Positions 6,342 through 9,415 of a stretch of 9,415 nt of DNA are shown here, in pieces. The notes beneath the pieces were generated by a model. It saw only the letters and a program-made list of their open reading frames with translations. It ran no database searches and was not told the origin of the DNA. Numbering within the stretch: position 1 is the first letter of the stretch; the number at the start of each line of letters is the position of its first letter. Source of the stretch: Gammaproteobacteria bacterium (lineage in GTDB: Bacteria; Pseudomonadota; Gammaproteobacteria; GCA-001735895); assembly GCA_024763185.1 (NCBI GenBank), contig JANTFY010000073.1, positions 1-9,415 of the forward strand, read 5' to 3'. A program made the position numbers and the translations under genes.

Positions 6342-8528
6342 TTAACTTTTCTGGGTAATAATCGCATGCAGAGAAGAATCTGTATTGCTTAATTCCTCAT
6401 TCTTTTTATAAGCCAATGCTGGCGCAGCAGTTTCCAATTGAGATAAGTTTTTGCTCTTTCCATGTTTCACTAACGGCAGCATGGTATTCGCCAGGCCGAC
6501 CAGTTTCGCCGTAAAATATATGCCCATCCCGCCGGCAATTCCCATACCGAATAAAAACACGCCACCCAGGGTTAATGCGCCAGGAATCATGGAGTTTAAA
6601 TAATTGGTACGCATGTTGTTTTCAAAGGATTTTGAAATTTTGAACAGGGTTTTGAGTTTCGTTAAATCACCATCCATTAACACAATCTGTGCGGCATCCG
6701 TGGCCACTGTTGAAGCGCCGCGTAACGATATCGATATGTTGGCTTGTTTGAGGGCGATCGCATCGTTTATCCCGTCACCAATATAGGCCACAAATTTGCC
6801 GCGCTCTCGCATCTGTTTGATTAATGCTGCTTTCTGGTCTGGCAGGGTTTCAGCGTAATACTGTTCAATCCCGAGTTCCTCGGCCAGCTGGCGGGTGGGT
6901 TGTTCGTGATCACCGGAAATAATGGCCAGCGAAATGTTTTGTGCCTTAAGATAACGAATAACATCACTGGCTTCCGGACGAATACAGGGTTGTAACTCCA
7001 GTACGCCTGCCAGGGCCTTATCTACCGCAATATAAACCAGTGAATGACCATTGGCATCACAGCGAATTTTAAGCTGCTGTATGTCTTCGGGTAAATGCAC
7101 GCCTTTATGACGCATAAAGCGAGCGCTGCCTGCCTGTATCACTTCAGAATCCGTTTTTACTTCGATGCCGTAACCCACCTGGTACGCGGCTTCTTCAATG
7201 TCAGGAATATTCAACCCACGTTGTTTTGCAGCAGCCAATATGGCGCGCGCAATAGGGTGCGTTTGTCGGTACTCGGCCGTGGCTGCATAGGTTAATAACT
7301 TCTCTTCATCAAAAGACGGAAGCGGGTGAAGGTGACTGAGCTGTGGTTGCTCCATGGTTAAGGTGCCGGTCTTATCAAACACCAGGGTGTCAACCTTTTT
7401 CAGCAATTCCAGCGAGCGCCCATCTTTTATCAGGATGCCATTATTGGCCATGATGCGCAGGAAATTCAGCACCGAAATAGGCCCGTATTGTTTCATGTCG
7501 TAACCAAAACCCGTCCAGATGACGGCCATAGCAGCACTGGGACCAAGCAGGGGTAAGGTCAAGCCGCTGACAAGTAGGGTTGGCGCCGTAAAACTATCCG
7601 CCATCTGTTTACATTTCAAACGCAGGTTTTCTTTATATTTGACCGTTTGTTGCAGAATATGTCCGATTTTTGCCGCATTGGTTTCGGAACCCGTACGTTC
7701 TACATTAATTAAAATACGTCCAGATAATAGCAACGTGGTTGCAAAAACCTGGCCGCCGGCTTCTTTTTCTACCGGTTGCGATTCTCCGGTAAGACTATGC
7801 TGGTCAACACTGGCTAATCCCCAGGTTACTACACCATCAACCGGAATGATTTCTCCAGCATTGACGACGACGACATCCTGTTTCTGAATGGATTCAAGAG
7901 GAACCTCGATTTCACTGCCTTCTTTCAACACCCACACAAGCTGCTGTTTTTGATTGAACGCATCAATAAGCTGGTGCCTTGATCGAGTTTCGATTCGGGT
8001 TATCAGTTTCAGGCAAAGCAAGCTGCTAAAAGTGGTGACAACAGCCAGAAGGAAATAGCCAGATAAGAGCAGGCTGATAACGGAAACGCTTTCAATAAGC
8101 TCGGTGGTTATGCGTTTTTTCTTTAAATTTTTAAACATGCTTTTTATAACAGGCATAAAAAGATAAAGAGTGCCCACTCCAGTCAGGGGTAACAATGGCG
8201 CATAGAACCAGGAACCTATCAGCGACAACCCCATTAAACCAATAGATTGTTTAATGTTTCTATTCAGGTTTGTTTCTGATGCATTTGGTAGATTGGTGCC
8301 ATCTGCAGCGTTTAATTTTTTGCTTTGATGCGGGCGTATTTCACTGTTGATTGGGATAGGCGCGATCCCTTTTTTATCGGCCAATAAGCTGGATGTTCCA
8401 TTTTGGCATAACCGCAATGGTTTTGGTTGAAGGGCCTGGTTTTTTATAGACTGGATTTTCTGGCGATAGGTTTTACTTTTTACGCCAAAGACAAAACCGC
8501 TACCAAAAATTAATATTTGTATAAGCAT
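6342..8528 (-). CDS. P1B-like P-type ATPase lacking the CPx motif and an N-terminal CxxC domain
   Basis: This inner-membrane ATP-driven pump resembles heavy-metal P1B ATPases. The catalytic machinery is intact: actuator T-G-E-S (247-250), phosphorylation site D-K-T-G-T (385-389), P1B-type T-H-P (423-425), S-G-D (538-540) and G-D-G-I-N-D (584-589). TM segments lie at about 2-16, 94-110, 112-129, 144-160, 161-178, 313-329, 331-357, 645-663 and 665-687. Two features are odd. Where P1B pumps carry CPC/CPx in the helix before G-I-L-I-K (364-368), this protein reads F-G-Y (341-343), then D-M-K-Q-Y-G-P. The first 95 residues hold a hydrophobic segment and a polar linker instead of an HMA domain with CxxC. 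TM residues typical of zinc (Asp-x-Gly) or copper (Met-Ser-Ser) pumps were not found near the C-terminus. The transported ion is therefore unknown. An in-frame TGA not far upstream, with no start codon between, fixes the ATG at 8528, although it lacks a clear Shine-Dalgarno. Confidence 0.9.
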   Translation of the reverse strand: MLIQILIFGSGFVFGVKSKTYRQKIQSIKNQALQPKPLRLCQNGTSSLLADKKGIAPIPINSEIRPHQSKKLNAADGTNLPNASETNLNRNIKQSIGLMGLSLIGSWFYAPLLPLTGVGTLYLFMPVIKSMFKNLKKKRITTELIESVSVISLLLSGYFLLAVVTTFSSLLCLKLITRIETRSRHQLIDAFNQKQQLVWVLKEGSEIEVPLESIQKQDVVVVNAGEIIPVDGVVTWGLASVDQHSLTGESQPVEKEAGGQVFATTLLLSGRILINVERTGSETNAAKIGHILQQTVKYKENLRLKCKQMADSFTAPTLLVSGLTLPLLGPSAAMAVIWTGFGYDMKQYGPISVLNFLRIMANNGILIKDGRSLELLKKVDTLVFDKTGTLTMEQPQLSHLHPLPSFDEEKLLTYAATAEYRQTHPIARAILAAAKQRGLNIPDIEEAAYQVGYGIEVKTDSEVIQAGSARFMRHKGVHLPEDIQQLKIRCDANGHSLVYIAVDKALAGVLELQPCIRPEASDVIRYLKAQNISLAIISGDHEQPTRQLAEELGIEQYYAETLPDQKAALIKQMRERGKFVAYIGDGINDAIALKQANISISLRGASTVATDAAQIVLMDGDLTKLKTLFKISKSFENNMRTNYLNSMIPGALTLGGVFLFGMGIAGGMGIYFTAKLVGLANTMLPLVKHGKSKNLSQLETAAPALAYKKNEELSNTDSSLHAIITQKS

Positions 8529-8840
8529 TGAGAACCATTGGCAAGATTTTAAGCCGTCGCATCAATGCGTATTGTTATCCAGTCTGCAAGATGCCTATAA
8601 CGGAGGTGTATATTTTGTTTTGTAAATTACGTTCCGATTAGCGAAAACGTATCCATTAACTCCTGAATATCTCCTATATTGGCTTAAACAAATATTATTG
8701 TCCATTTTTTATATTAATTATATGCAGGTAAACGTATTTATTAATGAAGTTATAAGTGGTCAGAGTCATTCACATCACAGACCCATGATGCTATACTCAA
8801 ATCCCGATAAATATTAAGTATATATGACTAAGGAGTATTA
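8529..8840. other. Divergent intergenic region of 312 bases
   Basis: This gap separates the minus-strand ATPase from the plus-strand DUF2892-like gene. It is very A+T-rich: the 60 bases at 8701-8760 contain 13 G or C. It holds a good plus-strand promoter near its right end. On the minus strand there is a perfect TATAAT at 8717-8722, with no matching -35, that could serve the ATPase; that would leave a leader of about 180 bases. A short inverted repeat (CGCAT/ATGCG) lies near 8560. No gene was seen: the longest ATG frame noticed is a 16-codon stretch from 8591 without support. Confidence 0.6.
8769..8797 (+). promoter_or_regulatory. Sigma70-type promoter of the DUF2892-like gene
   Basis: TTCACA (8769-8774, five of six matches) and TATACT (8792-8797, five of six) are separated by the ideal 17 bases. 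The -10 is preceded by TGC, giving an extended -10. Transcription should begin near 8804, leaving a leader of about 37 bases. This is the best promoter in the window. Confidence 0.75.
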
Positions 8841-9044
8841 ATGATGACAACTGAAAAAATGGTTACTGCAATGGCAGGTACGTTTATTTTGGGTAGCCTG
8901 CTGTTAGCCTATTACTCTAGCCCCGCCTGGTTACTTTTAACTGCATTTGTAGGTTTTAACTTGCTTCAATCATCATTTACAGGGTTTTGCCCTGCAGAAA
9001 TGATTTTTAAGAAGATGGGGTTTAAACCTGCTGCAGCGGCTTAA
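8841..9044 (+). CDS. Small two-TM protein resembling DUF2892 / YgaP-type membrane domain
   Basis: The 67-residue product has two hydrophobic helices (about 9-25 and 29-46), then T-G-F-C-P-A-E (47-53) and a short basic-hydrophobic tail ending in four alanines. Two helices followed by a Gly-x-Cys-Pro turn is the pattern of the DUF2892 family, the membrane part of the YgaP rhodanese. Here no rhodanese domain is attached. Cys50 is the only cysteine and a candidate for thiol or metal chemistry. AAGGAG at 8830-8835 is a strong Shine-Dalgarno. It lies five bases from the first ATG (8841) and eight from the second (8844), so translation may begin at the second, one residue shorter. It is divergent from the ATPase gene and has its own promoter. 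The fold assignment is likely; function is unknown. Confidence 0.8.
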   Translation: MMTTEKMVTAMAGTFILGSLLLAYYSSPAWLLLTAFVGFNLLQSSFTGFCPAEMIFKKMGFKPAAAA

Positions 9045-9100
9045 GCTAAAGATTTTCTGTGCGGCGTTATTATCACGAGACCTGAGTAATTCCTGCAGTT

Positions 9101-9136
9101 TCTCCGGGGTTTTGGAGATACGGATTTACCTTCCGT
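9101..9136 (+). repeat. Two tandem hairpins downstream of the DUF2892-like gene
   Basis: TCTCC/GGAGA (9101-9105 with 9114-9118) and ACGGA/TCCGT (9120-9124 with 9132-9136) are adjacent 5-bp stems with loops of 8 and 7 bases. No T-run follows, so they are not a standard terminator. They could stabilise a transcript end or be fortuitous. The rest of the 291-base gap (9045-9335) holds an ATATGT-N6-ACATAT inverted repeat at 9226-9243, a possible extended -10 at 9296-9304 and no supported gene. Confidence 0.3.
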
Positions 9137-9225
9137 TGTAGTGCCCAACTGAACCAGAAATAAAAACATTAAGGTAATAGTATCAATTTGTTGTCGTGTA
9201 AGACAGAAATTGACATGGCGCTTTA

Positions 9226-9243
9226 ATATGTAAGTAAACATAT
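9226..9243. promoter_or_regulatory. Inverted repeat ATATGT-N6-ACATAT, possible operator
   Basis: Perfect 6-base arms are separated by six bases, about 95 bases upstream of the partial gene at the right edge. The right arm also forms the palindrome ACATATGT (9238-9245). The size fits a dimeric regulator site, but the A+T-rich setting makes chance likely. Confidence 0.25.
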
Positions 9244-9295
9244 GTATTGCGCTGGATAATTACTAATCTAGGTTTATGAAAACATCTTTTTCTCT

Positions 9296-9304
9296 TGTTA
9301 TATT
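9296..9304 (+). promoter_or_regulatory. Possible extended -10 promoter of the partial gene
   Basis: TGTTATATT fits TGN plus TATATT (five of six matches to TATAAT). It would start transcription near 9311, just upstream of the Shine-Dalgarno at 9325-9330. No convincing -35 was seen. Confidence 0.35.
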
Positions 9305-9335
9305 TTCTTATTTCATGATGAATTAGGAGATTCCC

Positions 9336-9415
9336 ATGTTGCCTCCACTCATATTATTAGCGGCAGGAGGGCTGATCGGGTTTGCGCATGAACGCTATCG
9401 TCGCAAACAACTGGC
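9336..9415 (+). CDS. Start of a small membrane protein, cut by the window edge
   Basis: Only the first 26 codons are present. AGGAGA (9325-9330) lies five bases before the ATG and strongly supports a real start. The visible product begins with a hydrophobic, glycine-containing segment (residues 2-16) followed by a charged stretch H-E-R-Y-R-R-K-Q, which suggests an N-terminal membrane anchor. Aligned without gaps, it shares M1, L2, G11, G15, Y21, R22 and K24 with the N-terminus of the P-type ATPase encoded at 6342-8528. The remainder of the gene, and so its family, lies outside the window. Confidence 0.7.
   Translation, partial: MLPPLILLAAGGLIGFAHERYRRKQL

Noticed and set aside
8591..8641. 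A short open frame with an internal GGAGG in the divergent gap
   Set aside because: It has only 16 codons. The GGAGG lies inside the frame and the TTG it would serve gives only eight codons before a stop.
9041..9241. A 66-codon minus-strand open frame after the DUF2892-like gene
   Set aside because: There is no ribosome binding site, and the composition is not convincing. It overlaps the hairpins and the end of a supported gene.

Overview
The window looks like ordinary bacterial chromosome, most likely from a gammaproteobacterium. The reasons are an Aap-type amino-acid ABC transporter, a moderate and uneven G+C content, Shine-Dalgarno led genes and sigma70-like promoters. The organism cannot be named from the sequence alone. 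No rRNA, tRNA, CRISPR array, integrase or insertion sequence was recognised.

Positions 193-4670 hold a complete general L-amino-acid uptake operon in the order aapJ-aapQ-aapM-aapP: periplasmic binding protein, two permeases and the ATPase. A strong hairpin with a T-run lies between aapJ and aapQ. It probably lets most transcripts end after aapJ, so the binding protein is made in excess of the membrane complex. The permease and ATPase genes are tightly spaced and clearly richer in G+C than the rest of the window.

Positions 4759-5841 hold a compact, apparently cytoplasmic glycoside hydrolase of the GH84/O-GlcNAcase type, with the family's catalytic Asp-Asp pair and substrate-binding motifs. 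It is followed by a 200-base gap containing an unexplained hairpin and a dyad next to a promoter-like element.

The second half (6043-9415) is A+T-richer and membrane-centred. It contains a one-TM coiled-coil protein, a large minus-strand P-type ATPase, a two-TM DUF2892-like protein, and the start of another small membrane protein that runs off the window. The ATPase keeps every catalytic motif (TGES, DKTGT, HP, GDGIND). It lacks an N-terminal CxxC metal-binding domain, and where heavy-metal ATPases carry CPC or CPx in the membrane it reads F-G-Y. Its N-terminus resembles the N-terminus of the small protein at the right edge. This divergent ATPase and its small membrane neighbours are the best candidate for something undescribed here.
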